64,000 nucleotides of DNA from Rhodocyclaceae bacterium UBA1310 (GTDB lineage Bacteria; Pseudomonadota; Gammaproteobacteria; Burkholderiales; Rhodocyclaceae), in contig DBTS01000064.1 in the NCBI GenBank assembly GCA_002307175.1, positions 4,580 to 68,579 on the forward strand, in the 5' to 3' direction. The position numbers and the translations under genes are program-made. The notes beneath the pieces were generated by a model. That model was not told where the DNA came from, did not search any database, and worked only from the letters and a program-made list of their open reading frames with translations. Of this stretch, positions 34,397 through 42,543 are shown one piece after another (position 1 is the first letter of the stretch; each line of letters starts with the position of its first letter).

Positions 34397-35704
34397 TCAG
34401 GCGTATTGCGTTGCGGGTTGAGGTGAAAAAGAGCGCTGCCAGGGCGCCTCAATTCCCATGGCATTGGCTACACGCAACGCGGAGTTCAGGCCATCTTCAT
34501 GAAAACCATAGCTACCCCAGGCACCTGCCAGCCATATGTCATTCTCACCTTGTACGCCGGCCAGCCTTTGCTGCGCGGCAATCGCCGGGCCATCGAAGAT
34601 CGGGTGGGCATACTCAAATTCGGCCAGCACACACGCCGGGTCAGGCTCACGTACCGGGTTCAGCGTCACCACCACAGGTGTTTCAAAGGGCAGGGGTTGC
34701 AGGCGGTTGATGAGATACGACACTCCCACGGCCTGATGCCCCGGTTCGCCCAGGCCGGCAAAGTAATTCCATGCCGACCAGAGCTTGCGATCGCGCGGCA
34801 GCAGTGCCGCATCGGTATGCAGCACTGCACGGTTGGGCTGGTAGCGGATTGCCGCCAGCACATCGCGCTGCCCGTCACTTGCCGTGAAACCCAGAATCGA
34901 GAGCGCCTGATCACTGTGGCAAGCCATCACCACCCGGTCGAAATGTTCGCTGCCCTGCGCATGCGTCACCCGCAGGCCCTGCGCATCGCGCGACACCGCC
35001 GCCACCGGGCAGGCCAGCCGCACATCCTTGAGTTGCTCGGCAATCCGCCGCACATACTCCCGCCCACCGCCCTGCACGGAGCGCCACTGCGGGCGGTCAA
35101 AAATCTGCAGCAGGCCATGGTTCTGGCAGAAGCGGATGAAAGTCGCGAGCGGCATTTCACGCATCTGGCCGGTGGGGCAAGACCAGATTGCCGCCGCCAT
35201 GGGTAACAGATACCAGTTTGCAAAGCTTTCCGAATAGCCGCCGGCATTCAGGAAATCCTGCAGACTGCGCGGAGTCTCCGGATTGGCGGCCAGCCACGCC
35301 ATGCTCTCGCGGTTAAACCGCAGGATATCCTTGAGCATCGCCCAGAAAGCAGGGCGCAGCAGATTGCGCTTCTGCCCGAAAACAGTCGCCAGACTGCTGC
35401 CCGCCCATTCCAGATCGGGGTTTTCGAGGCTCACCGCAAACGACATCTCGGTTGCCACGCTCGCCACGCCAAGCTCCCGGAACAGGCCCAGGAGATTCGG
35501 ATAGGTTTTGTCGTTGAACACCAGAAAGCCGGTGTCGACAGGATGCGTGCGCCCCTCCAGGCTGACATCTACCGTATTGGTGTGCCCTCCAAGATAGCTC
35601 CCTGCCTCGAACAGGGTCACCTCATGGTGGCGGCTCAGCAGCCAGGCACTGGCCAGCCCTGAAATACCAGCACCCACCACGGCGATGCGTTGCTTGGAGA
35701 GCAT
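34397..35704 (-). CDS. FAD-dependent amine-oxidase-like protein (COG2907)
   Basis: 435 residues. The FAD dinucleotide motif GAGISG (11-16) is followed by an acidic residue at the end of strand two (FEAGSYLGGHTNT), the GG motif of amine oxidase/phytoene-desaturase relatives. The C-terminal IWLAGAWGSYGFHEDGLNSALRVA contains the second FAD-contact motif. COG2907 proteins in these clusters are thought to desaturate or oxidise lipid acyl chains. First gene of the eight-gene operon; its promoter and the LitR operators lie upstream. Confidence 0.9.
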   Translation of the reverse strand: MLSKQRIAVVGAGISGLASAWLLSRHHEVTLFEAGSYLGGHTNTVDVSLEGRTHPVDTGFLVFNDKTYPNLLGLFRELGVASVATEMSFAVSLENPDLEWAGSSLATVFGQKRNLLRPAFWAMLKDILRFNRESMAWLAANPETPRSLQDFLNAGGYSESFANWYLLPMAAAIWSCPTGQMREMPLATFIRFCQNHGLLQIFDRPQWRSVQGGGREYVRRIAEQLKDVRLACPVAAVSRDAQGLRVTHAQGSEHFDRVVMACHSDQALSILGFTASDGQRDVLAAIRYQPNRAVLHTDAALLPRDRKLWSAWNYFAGLGEPGHQAVGVSYLINRLQPLPFETPVVVTLNPVREPDPACVLAEFEYAHPIFDGPAIAAQQRLAGVQGENDIWLAGAWGSYGFHEDGLNSALRVANAMGIEAPWQRSFSPQPATQYA

Positions 35705-35791
35705 GACGAATCCTTTCTATAAGGCTGATGTCTGGAAAACAGGGGCGAACAGTTTTGGGCGGCAACCCCGGTATGTTTAGCTGCAGTTATG

Positions 35792-35806
35792 TTTGTCCTG
35801 GACAAA
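35792..35806. promoter_or_regulatory. Palindromic operator 1 (probable LitR site)
   Basis: TTTGTCCTGGACAAA is a perfect palindrome around a central T. It lies just downstream of the predicted leftward promoter's -10 box, where a bound repressor would block transcription. Confidence 0.75.
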
Positions 35807-35822
35807 TCATCTGCTTGTTCAT

Positions 35823-35851
35823 AACATAGTGATTGACGGCACGTTTGTCAA
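35823..35851 (-). promoter_or_regulatory. Sigma-70 promoter for the lipid operon
   Basis: Read leftward: TTGACA (complement of 35846-35851), a 17-base spacer, then TATGTT (complement of 35823-35828). The -35 is consensus and the -10 matches four of six. The start of transcription would fall near 35815, between the two palindromes. Confidence 0.7.
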
Positions 35852-35866
35852 TGGTCTGTTTGGTGT

Positions 35867-35879
35867 TTGTCCTGGACAA
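35867..35879. promoter_or_regulatory. Palindromic operator 2 (probable LitR site)
   Basis: TTGTCCTGGACAA is identical in its 13-base core to operator 1. It ends one base before the litR start codon, covering its ribosome-binding region. The two centres are 74 bases apart, close to seven helical turns, which would allow looping between tetramers. Confidence 0.75.
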
Positions 35880-35880
35880 T

Positions 35881-36789
35881 ATGAATATTTCGCATTTCAC
35901 TATTACCGCTGTCGAACGCGATACCGGCCTCTCCAAGGATGTGCTGCGCATGTGGGAACGCCGCTACGGATTCCCTGCGCCCGAGCGCGACGCCAACGGA
36001 GAGCGCCTCTATCCACCCGCCCAGGTCGAGCGCCTGCATCTGATCAAACGCCTGATGGATCAAGGGCATCGCCCCGGCAAGCTGATGGCTGCGTCAGACG
36101 CGGAATTGTCCGGGCTGGCCTCCCAGCGTATGGCCCAGGCGCGGACAGCACGCCCCGGGGAAGATACGGGGGCACTGGAGAATCTGTTGGGACTGGTGCG
36201 CGTACATGACGTCACGGGCCTTTTGCAGGCCCTGCAGCAACGCCTGATTCGAGAGGGCTTGCATCAGTTTGTCCTGGACACTATCGCACCAATGACCCGA
36301 ATGGTCGGTGAAGCCTGGGAGCACGGGCAGCTTGAAGTCTTCGAAGAACACCTGTTTACCGAGCAGACCAAGCGCGTGCTGCGCCAGGCCATCGTCGGCC
36401 TTCCCGGCACATCACGTAGCCCACGCATCCTGCTCACCAGCGTACCCGAAGAACAACATGTACTCGGCCTGCTGATGGTGGAAGCGCTGTTTGCGCTCGA
36501 AGGTGCCGAATGCATCGCGCTGGGCACGCAGATGCCCTTGCTAGAGATTCAGCGCGCCGCCGAAGCGCATCAGGCAGATATTGTCGCGCTATCGTTCTCT
36601 GCAGCTTTCCCGCGCCGCCAGCTCGGCGGCCTGCTGCAACAGCTCCGCGAACTGATGCCTGCTGCCACCGAACTCTGGGTTGGTGGTGGCGGGGTTGCCG
36701 GCCACACCCCGGGCGAAGGCGTGGAAGTGCTGGGCGGGCTCAGGGAATCCCTCGCTGCGCTGGCAGCGTGGCGAGAGAGACATTCCTGA
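35881..36789 (+). CDS. litR: MerR-type, B12-dependent light-sensing repressor (LitR/CarH-like)
   Basis: 302 residues. The N-terminal MerR winged helix includes TITAVERDTGLSKDVLRMWERRYGFPAPER. A helical bundle follows with the CarH signature W-x9-E-H (Trp146, Glu156, His157). Next is a B12-binding Rossmann domain with E-x-H-x-x-G (Glu191, His193, Gly196) and the later GGGGVAG motif. These are the adenosylcobalamin ligands of CarH-type photoreceptors, which bind DNA in the dark and let go when light breaks the Co-C bond (family knowledge). The gene is divergent from the lipid operon, with two identical palindromes between. No clear Shine-Dalgarno precedes the ATG, since operator 2 occupies that space. 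Confidence 0.9.
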   Translation: MNISHFTITAVERDTGLSKDVLRMWERRYGFPAPERDANGERLYPPAQVERLHLIKRLMDQGHRPGKLMAASDAELSGLASQRMAQARTARPGEDTGALENLLGLVRVHDVTGLLQALQQRLIREGLHQFVLDTIAPMTRMVGEAWEHGQLEVFEEHLFTEQTKRVLRQAIVGLPGTSRSPRILLTSVPEEQHVLGLLMVEALFALEGAECIALGTQMPLLEIQRAAEAHQADIVALSFSAAFPRRQLGGLLQQLRELMPAATELWVGGGGVAGHTPGEGVEVLGGLRESLAALAAWRERHS

Positions 36790-36798
36790 GCAGCTTGT

Positions 36799-37371
36799 TC
36801 AAGGTTGGCTCATCGTCGATGATTCTGCCGACGGCTCAAAAAACCGGTACAGATCGGTTTGAGCTTTCTTCAGCCCAGCCAGACAAATGGCCCTGCTGTT
36901 TTGCAGGCTGGGATTACGGAGTTTTTCCAGGGCAGCCCGGACGCGTTCCAGTTCGCGCATTGACTCGCCCAGAGTAGGTAACGGGTCAGCCCGGCCCGCG
37001 CACATAACAGCAAGCGGAAATCCGGGCTCCGCATGCCTAAGCACGCCGGCCGGATTTCTGGCCAGTGCGCTGAACATGGCATCCCGCAGGCCTGTGCTTG
37101 AACCTGCATCGGTACCGGGATACAGACCGGCTGCAACAGCCAGCCATTGCTCTTGGCCGGAAGCGATTTTTGCTGCCACCGCGTCCCACTTCGGCGGATG
37201 ATCCCACAGATAGCCAACGGTCTGCCGGGCCCCCTGAAGCGCAATACGATGAAGAATATCGTGTGGGGTGACGACAACCTGTTCCACCTTCTCCCGGCCT
37301 GCGCCAGAGACCGAAACACATGCCAGGGAGGCTATCGCCAGCACCCCCTGTTTCACATTGTTTATTTTCAC
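36799..37371 (-). CDS. Secreted hypothetical protein, GTG start
   Basis: 190 residues. A signal peptide (MKINNVKQGVLAIASLACVSVSGAG) predicts export. The mature part is helical (TVGYLWDHPPKWDAVAAKIASGQEQWLAVAAGLYPGTDAGSSTGLRDAMFSALARNP), a form often seen in small periplasmic helical-repeat proteins. Two Cys residues could form a disulfide. It converges with litR. No recognised family. The start codon is GTG, with no clear ribosome-binding site. Confidence 0.6.
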   Translation of the reverse strand: MKINNVKQGVLAIASLACVSVSGAGREKVEQVVVTPHDILHRIALQGARQTVGYLWDHPPKWDAVAAKIASGQEQWLAVAAGLYPGTDAGSSTGLRDAMFSALARNPAGVLRHAEPGFPLAVMCAGRADPLPTLGESMRELERVRAALEKLRNPSLQNSRAICLAGLKKAQTDLYRFFEPSAESSTMSQP

Positions 37372-37446
37372 ATCATGGCACTTTCGTGGCGGCTATTTAT
37401 TCAACATTATACCGACCCAAGGCATCGGCGGCCGGGCTGTATCAAG

Positions 37447-37685
37447 ATGGTTCATCCGACTTCGGTGTGGGTCACAACGTAGGCTGACACGCGTTTCGTA
37501 GGGTGGCAAAGCGAACAATGAGCGACAGGCGAATTGCACCTTCCGCGTGAATTTACTTGCCCCCGCTCGTTCGGCGCAATTCACATGCGTTCATTGCACC
37601 CTACTTTTTTCGCATCTCCGTGGGGCCGAGAAAGAGACAACGCGTGTCTTACCCACACTAAAGTCTGAAGGACCAAGAATTTAGG
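37447..37685. mobile_element. MITE-like palindromic element, copy 2
   Basis: The left end (37447-37473) reads GGTTCATCCGACTTCGGTGT then GGGT; the right end (37649-37685) reads TTACCCACACTAAAGTCTGA then AGGACCAAGAATTTAGG. The ends are inverted copies of each other and match copy 1 at 4690-5009. Nested inside are GACACGCGT (37486-37494) / ACGCGTGTC (37640-37648), and GTAGGGTG (37498) with its inverted CACCCTAC (37597-37604). No gene. It fills the 340-base gap between the secreted unknown and the sigma-54 regulator. Confidence 0.65.
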
Positions 37686-37711
37686 CCGGACGAAAATAGG
37701 CTGCGCATGGA

Positions 37712-39568
37712 TTAGCGCTGGGCACTCACATCCATGTTCTTCATCTTGCGCCACAGCGTCACACGGCTGATTCCAAGACGTTTGCATAATTCTTCGGTGC
37801 TGTACTTGGTGGCCAGATTCTGGATGATCCCGGCTTCCATTTCCTTGAGGGAACCGCTCTCCGGAATGGTGATGAAACTGCTGCTTGCCATTGAACGCTC
37901 CTGTTCGCCAAGAACGGCAGAAATATGATGCGCATCAATGACCTCTTCCTCGCTATAGGCCACCACTTCGGCCACATTCCTGAGCTGGCGGATATTCCCT
38001 GGCCAGGAATGGGATTTGAGAAGTTCGCAGGCTGCCCGGGTGAGTCTTACCTCAAGCCCTTTCCGGGAGACAAAACGTCGCAGGTAATGCTCGAAGATCA
38101 TCGGGATATCCTCAATGCGCGCGCGCAAAGGCGGAATCCTCAGGCCAACTACGTGGAGCCGGTAGTAAAGGTCTTGACGGAAACTGCCGTTGAGCGTTTG
38201 CTGAAACAGGTCACGATTGGTGGCGGAAATAATCCGCGCATCAATAGGAATGATTTTGTCATCCCCGATCCGCATGATCTCGCGTTCCTGAATCACCCGT
38301 AGCAGACGACTCTGGATTTCTGGCGCCAACTCGCCAATTTCATCCAGGAATATGGTGCCCTGATGTGCCATTTCAAACAGGCCCACCTTACCCCCTTTGC
38401 GTGCGCCCGTAAACGCACCTTCTACATAGCCAAACAATTCGCTCTCGAGCAGACTGGGGGGAATCGAAGCCGTGTTGACTGACACAAAGGGCCCTTTGCG
38501 ACGATGGCTGTGATTGTGGATGCTTTGCGCGAGGACTTCCTTGCCAGTTCCGGTTTCCCCATAGATCAGCAGATTGGAATCATGCGCAGCATAAAGCTGG
38601 GCACGTTTGACAAGTTCTTCAACCACTGCCGATTTACCAATCAGATCTTTGAAGTGATAGCGCGCGTAGAGCCCTTTCTTGTAGAGCGATGAGCGGATCT
38701 TGCTCTCTTCGGCCTGGATGTGCGCCACTTCCTGCAGGGTGATGACCTTGCCCTGCGTGCGGTTGTCGAACTCCAGCCAGACTGCTCGCGCAATCACACT
38801 GTTGCCGTTGATAGTGGTGATCTGTTCACGATCCGTCGTCGCAAAAACTGAGAGCGCCTCACGGAAGTCTGGTTCCGCAAGGGGACTTGCTGCGCACATT
38901 CTCCTTGCATGTCGATTGAAAAAGCTGACCTTGTTGTCTGGCGTCACCGCAATCACTGCTTCATCGATATTGTCGATGATTGCAGCCAGCTGGGCCGCCT
39001 GCAGGCGCTCACGCTCCTTGGCCTGGAGGATGCTGATAGCCTCTTCCAGGGCCTTTTTGATCGATACCGGACCACTTTGCAGAAAGATTGCCGTGATACC
39101 CCGTTCCCGTGCGGTTTCAAATGCAACCCGGCAGCCGATGATGGCCTCAACACCGTCAGTCACGAATTTCCTTACCGTATCGCGAATGCCTTCCTCATCA
39201 GATTGGGGACGAAAACGCACTTCGACGTCCTGGATGTGAAAATCCCCGATAGCTCCCATGAACAGATTGGCGCGACTGACGATCCCGATGCGCCGTATCC
39301 CCTGAGCCGTCAGGGCACTCACGTTGGCCAGCAATTCGTTGGGAGACATTGCAATCTCCACCACACTAAGCTCCGGCAACTGCTGCACGATCTCGGCAAG
39401 ACCACCCCGCGAAACCACGACCTCTGTTCCCGGGTAAGCGCGTACCGCATCAATTGCATCCGCGTCACCCGCAACCTTGATATGAATCTCTATCCCAAGC
39501 TGACGGGCGACCTCCCGGGCATGGTCCGCCATGCTCTGCATGGGGCTGAGAAAGAGGATTGGAAGCAT
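37712..39568 (-). CDS. Sigma-54-dependent activator with PrpR_N sensor domain
   Basis: 618 residues. The N-terminal PrpR_N domain (1-180) is followed by a PAS-like linker (about 190-290). The AAA+ domain has Walker A GETGTGKE (337-344), the sigma-54 contact loop GAFTGA (384-389) and Walker B GTIFLDEIGEL (404-414). A C-terminal Fis-type helix-turn-helix ends it (TEELCKRLGISRVTLWRKMKNM). PrpR itself senses 2-methylcitrate; here no prp genes are near, and the divergent target is an L-galactonate pathway with a sigma-54 promoter, so the ligand is likely a sugar acid (inference). The start at MLPILFLSPM is favoured; an upstream ATG at 39613 exists. Confidence 0.9.
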   Translation of the reverse strand: MLPILFLSPMQSMADHAREVARQLGIEIHIKVAGDADAIDAVRAYPGTEVVVSRGGLAEIVQQLPELSVVEIAMSPNELLANVSALTAQGIRRIGIVSRANLFMGAIGDFHIQDVEVRFRPQSDEEGIRDTVRKFVTDGVEAIIGCRVAFETARERGITAIFLQSGPVSIKKALEEAISILQAKERERLQAAQLAAIIDNIDEAVIAVTPDNKVSFFNRHARRMCAASPLAEPDFREALSVFATTDREQITTINGNSVIARAVWLEFDNRTQGKVITLQEVAHIQAEESKIRSSLYKKGLYARYHFKDLIGKSAVVEELVKRAQLYAAHDSNLLIYGETGTGKEVLAQSIHNHSHRRKGPFVSVNTASIPPSLLESELFGYVEGAFTGARKGGKVGLFEMAHQGTIFLDEIGELAPEIQSRLLRVIQEREIMRIGDDKIIPIDARIISATNRDLFQQTLNGSFRQDLYYRLHVVGLRIPPLRARIEDIPMIFEHYLRRFVSRKGLEVRLTRAACELLKSHSWPGNIRQLRNVAEVVAYSEEEVIDAHHISAVLGEQERSMASSSFITIPESGSLKEMEAGIIQNLATKYSTEELCKRLGISRVTLWRKMKNMDVSAQR

Positions 39569-39590
39569 AGGACAGCCTTTCGTCGTGACC

Positions 39591-39646
39591 GAAACGTTTT
39601 TGCCACGTTTCAATTCTGTTGTTTCGCATGTTTCAAATTTGAAACA
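39591..39646. promoter_or_regulatory. Upstream activator sites for the sigma-54 regulator
   Basis: GAAACG (39591-39596) and CGTTTC (39606-39611) form one inverted pair. TGTTTCAAATTTGAAACA (39629-39646) is a perfect 18-base palindrome. All share the GTTTC/GAAAC half-site and lie 43-98 bases upstream of the -24 element, the normal place for enhancer-binding proteins. Confidence 0.75.
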
Positions 39647-39688
39647 AATAAAAAAAATATAGCCAGAAAAAACAATTACTTATAGATG

Positions 39689-39703
39689 GCACAGAGCTTG
39701 CGC
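39689..39703 (+). promoter_or_regulatory. Sigma-54 (-24/-12) promoter
   Basis: TGGCAC-AGAGC-TTGC matches the RpoN consensus exactly at the GG and GC positions with correct spacing. It faces the lgoD-uxaB-uxaA genes, whose first start is about 175 bases downstream of the expected transcription start; this leader (to 39890) shows no further gene. Confidence 0.85.
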
Positions 39704-39890
39704 TATTACCGATGAAGAAGCTCCGATCAAGTGGGCTCCGTTCGATAAAAAGGCCAGGTCTGAAAATGTTATATGCATATTTAGACTTTTATGAATCGTG
39801 AAGAATTACTCGATAAGTTATCAAAGTATTTTCCAAAAACAATTCGGGTGAACCACGCCATTCAAAACTGACACAAGAAAGGTAAGCACA

Positions 39891-40904
39891 ATGAAAAGTG
39901 TACTGTTGTCCAGCCCAGGAAAAATCCAGATCTCTGAAGCACAATACCCTGTGCGCAAGCCCAACGAAGTTCTGCTCAAAGTGCGCAGTGCAGGCATCTG
40001 CGGCTCCGATATCGGCGCCTACAAAGGCGTCAATCCCTTGGTAAGCTACCCCAGAGTGATCGGGCACGAGATCGCCGGAGAAGTTCTCGAAGTGCCGGCA
40101 GAGGAAACCGATCTGCTCCCCGGCGACCGCGTCATCATTGAGCCTTACGTGTACTGTGGCGAGTGCTATCCGTGCTCGATCGGTCACACGAACTGCTGCG
40201 AAAATCTCACCGTGCGCGGCGTCCACATTGAAGGCGGCATGGCAGAGGTGATTGCGCATCCACGCCGCCTTGTTCATAAGGTCCCGAACAATATCCCCTG
40301 GAATCTCATTCCGATGGCCGAGCCATTGGTGATTTCAATGCACGCTGTACAGCAGGCGGATACCCAGGCAGGTCAGCACGTAGTGATCACCGGAGCAGGG
40401 CAAATCGGTTTGCTGGCAGCACAATATGCACTCACACTGGATGCAATTCCCGTCATCGTGGACCCCGTAGATGAACGGCTTGAGCTGGCCCGCAAGCTCG
40501 GTGTGACACATACCATCAACCCGACAGTGGTAGATGCCGTCGCCGAGATCAAGAAAATCACGCACGGACGTATGGCGGAAGTGGTCATTGAAGCTTCCGG
40601 CGCTGCCAGCGCAATCCGTGGAGCAGTGGACTATGTGTCTTACGCCGGGCACATTTCTCTGGTTGGCTGGCCGAAAAATGACATCGAGTTGCCCACGGGG
40701 CTCTTTACAAAAAAAGAACTTACGGTTCGTGGCTCGCGCAACAGCGTTGGGCAATTTCCGGAGAGCCTGCGCCTGATTTCCGAAGGCAAGGTCGACGTGG
40801 CCTCACTGCTGACCAAAACGGTCGATATGGATGAGACGCCTGCCATGGTGTCCGATATCGCCGAACACCCGGATCGTTACCTCAAGGTCACCTGCCTGTT
40901 CTGA
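39891..40904 (+). CDS. lgoD: Zinc-dependent dehydrogenase, probable L-galactonate 5-dehydrogenase
   Basis: 337 residues, medium-chain zinc ADH. Catalytic Cys37 (AGICGSD) and His59-Glu60 (GHEIAGEV). Structural zinc Cys89, Cys92, Cys95 and Cys102 or 103 (CGECYPCSIGHTNCC). Rossmann motif GAGQIGLLAAQ. The family includes L-idonate 5-dehydrogenase, galactitol dehydrogenase and E. coli LgoD, which oxidises L-galactonate to D-tagaturonate. The next two genes (tagaturonate reductase, altronate dehydratase) make LgoD the best assignment, since its product is their substrate. First gene of the sigma-54-controlled operon. Confidence 0.85.
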   Translation: MKSVLLSSPGKIQISEAQYPVRKPNEVLLKVRSAGICGSDIGAYKGVNPLVSYPRVIGHEIAGEVLEVPAEETDLLPGDRVIIEPYVYCGECYPCSIGHTNCCENLTVRGVHIEGGMAEVIAHPRRLVHKVPNNIPWNLIPMAEPLVISMHAVQQADTQAGQHVVITGAGQIGLLAAQYALTLDAIPVIVDPVDERLELARKLGVTHTINPTVVDAVAEIKKITHGRMAEVVIEASGAASAIRGAVDYVSYAGHISLVGWPKNDIELPTGLFTKKELTVRGSRNSVGQFPESLRLISEGKVDVASLLTKTVDMDETPAMVSDIAEHPDRYLKVTCLF

Positions 40905-40932
40905 GTGCATTGCGTTGAAACTGTTGCCGGAT

Positions 40933-40953
40933 CAGGGACATTTGGCGTCCCTG
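40933..40953 (+). other. Intercistronic hairpin lgoD-uxaB
   Basis: CAGGGAC (40933-40939) pairs perfectly with GTCCCTG (40947-40953) in the 81-base gap. No T run, so an mRNA processing or stability element is likelier than a terminator. A similar hairpin precedes uxaA. Confidence 0.4.
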
Positions 40954-40985
40954 GGCCGGGTTACGCCTGAAAAAGGATTCCGATT

Positions 40986-42476
40986 GTGAAGACCCTGAAT
41001 CAAGATGTTCTAAAAAGTGGTGCTATCAAGGCTGCATACAGTGCAGCGAGTACGCTTGCGCCATGTGGCATTCTGCAGATAGGCGATGGCAACTTCCTGC
41101 GTGCCTTTGCCGACTGGATGATTGATATTGCCAACGGTGCCGGCGTTTTCAACGGCCGTGTCATGATGGTACAGCCTTTGGCAGCAGGTATCGCCGGGCG
41201 CATGGCGGCACAGGACAATCTGTACACTGTGCTCCTGCGCGGCGTGCAAGGCGGTAAAGCAGTGGAAGAGACACGTGTCGTCAGTTGTGTCGATCAGGTA
41301 CTCAACCCCTATGAAGACTGGCACGCACTGCGCGCCGTGGCCTCCGATCCAAGCTTGCGGTTTGTGATCTCCAACACCACGGAAGCCGGTATTGCCTACG
41401 TTGACGAACCGTATATTGCGGGGCATTGCCCAAGCAGCTTTCCAGCCAAGGTCACCGCGCTGCTATACGAGCGGTTCCAGTGCATTGGGGGTGAAGCAGG
41501 GCTGGTCTTTCTGCCGTGCGAACTGATAGAGGCGAATGGCGCAAAGCTACGGGAGTTCGTGCTGCTCTATGCTCAGAAATGGCAGCTGCCAGAGGCTTTC
41601 ATCGCCTGGGTGCAAACCCATAACGTGTTTTGTAACACCCTGGTGGACCGCATCGTTCCGGGTTATCCGGCAGCGGAAACAGAGGCGCTGTTTGCCAAGT
41701 GGGGTTACGAAGATACGCTGGCGGTTGCAGCAGAGCCATTTCATGTCTGGGTCATTGAAGGCTCTGAGCGGATTGCAAAGGAATTTCCACTCAGCAAGGC
41801 CGGGCTCAACCTTGTGTGGACGAACGATCTGCAACCCTACCGCACGCGCAAGGTGCGTATTCTGAACGGCGCACATACTGCCTGTTCACTGGCCGCTTAC
41901 TGTGCAGGTCTGCATACCGTCAAGGAAATGACGGACGACCCGCAGATTTCAAGCTTTCTTCAAAAGGTGATGTTCGAAGAAATCGTCCCCTTTGTTCCGT
42001 TGCCTGAAGATGAACGCGTGGCATATGCGGAAACCATTCTTGAGCGTTTTTCAAATTCACACATTCGCCACGAACTGATCTCCATCGCGCTGAATTCGGT
42101 GTCCAAGTGGCAGGTACGCGTGCTGCCAACCGTGAAAGACTATGTGAAAAAGCACGGTAAGGCACCTGCACGGCTGGCGTTCTCCCTGGCGGCACTATTG
42201 CACTTCTATCACGGCGTACGCTTGCCGGATGGTTCATATCAGGGTTCGCGTCAACAGGGACATTACCCGATCCGTGATAACCCGGAGATCCTCAGTATCA
42301 TCCATCAGGCATGGCAGGGTTCGGGCTCCCCCCAGCAGACGGCCATCACGCTGCTGGAAGACCCCAGCCTGTGGGGAGAAAGCCTTGCCGGACTGGCTGA
42401 TTTCGTGTCGCAGGTGGCACAGTCGCTGGCGGATATTGAATCCGTCGGCATCAAGGCTGCAATGGCACGCATCTGA
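40986..42476 (+). CDS. uxaB: Tagaturonate reductase (altronate oxidoreductase)
   Basis: 496 residues of the mannitol dehydrogenase family of long-chain polyol dehydrogenases. The N-terminal NAD motif region is ILQIGDGNFLRAF. The catalytic K-x4-N-x2-H signature is at Lys289, Asn294 and His297 (KVRILNGAHT). It reduces D-tagaturonate to D-altronate with NADH. The start is a GTG with AAGGA upstream. It lies between lgoD and uxaA, forming a complete oxidoreduction pair: one NADH made by LgoD, one used here. Confidence 0.92.
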   Translation: MKTLNQDVLKSGAIKAAYSAASTLAPCGILQIGDGNFLRAFADWMIDIANGAGVFNGRVMMVQPLAAGIAGRMAAQDNLYTVLLRGVQGGKAVEETRVVSCVDQVLNPYEDWHALRAVASDPSLRFVISNTTEAGIAYVDEPYIAGHCPSSFPAKVTALLYERFQCIGGEAGLVFLPCELIEANGAKLREFVLLYAQKWQLPEAFIAWVQTHNVFCNTLVDRIVPGYPAAETEALFAKWGYEDTLAVAAEPFHVWVIEGSERIAKEFPLSKAGLNLVWTNDLQPYRTRKVRILNGAHTACSLAAYCAGLHTVKEMTDDPQISSFLQKVMFEEIVPFVPLPEDERVAYAETILERFSNSHIRHELISIALNSVSKWQVRVLPTVKDYVKKHGKAPARLAFSLAALLHFYHGVRLPDGSYQGSRQQGHYPIRDNPEILSIIHQAWQGSGSPQQTAITLLEDPSLWGESLAGLADFVSQVAQSLADIESVGIKAAMARI

Positions 42477-42510
42477 TCTGCGGGCCGGCATGCCGGACAA
42501 ACAAAAGAGT

Positions 42511-42528
42511 AGCCACTGATAAGTGGCT
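42511..42528 (+). other. Intercistronic hairpin uxaB-uxaA
   Basis: AGCCACT and AGTGGCT form a seven-pair stem around a four-base loop, ending six bases before the Shine-Dalgarno of uxaA. It may modulate translation or mRNA stability. Confidence 0.4.
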
Positions 42529-42543
42529 ATACAGGAGTACATG

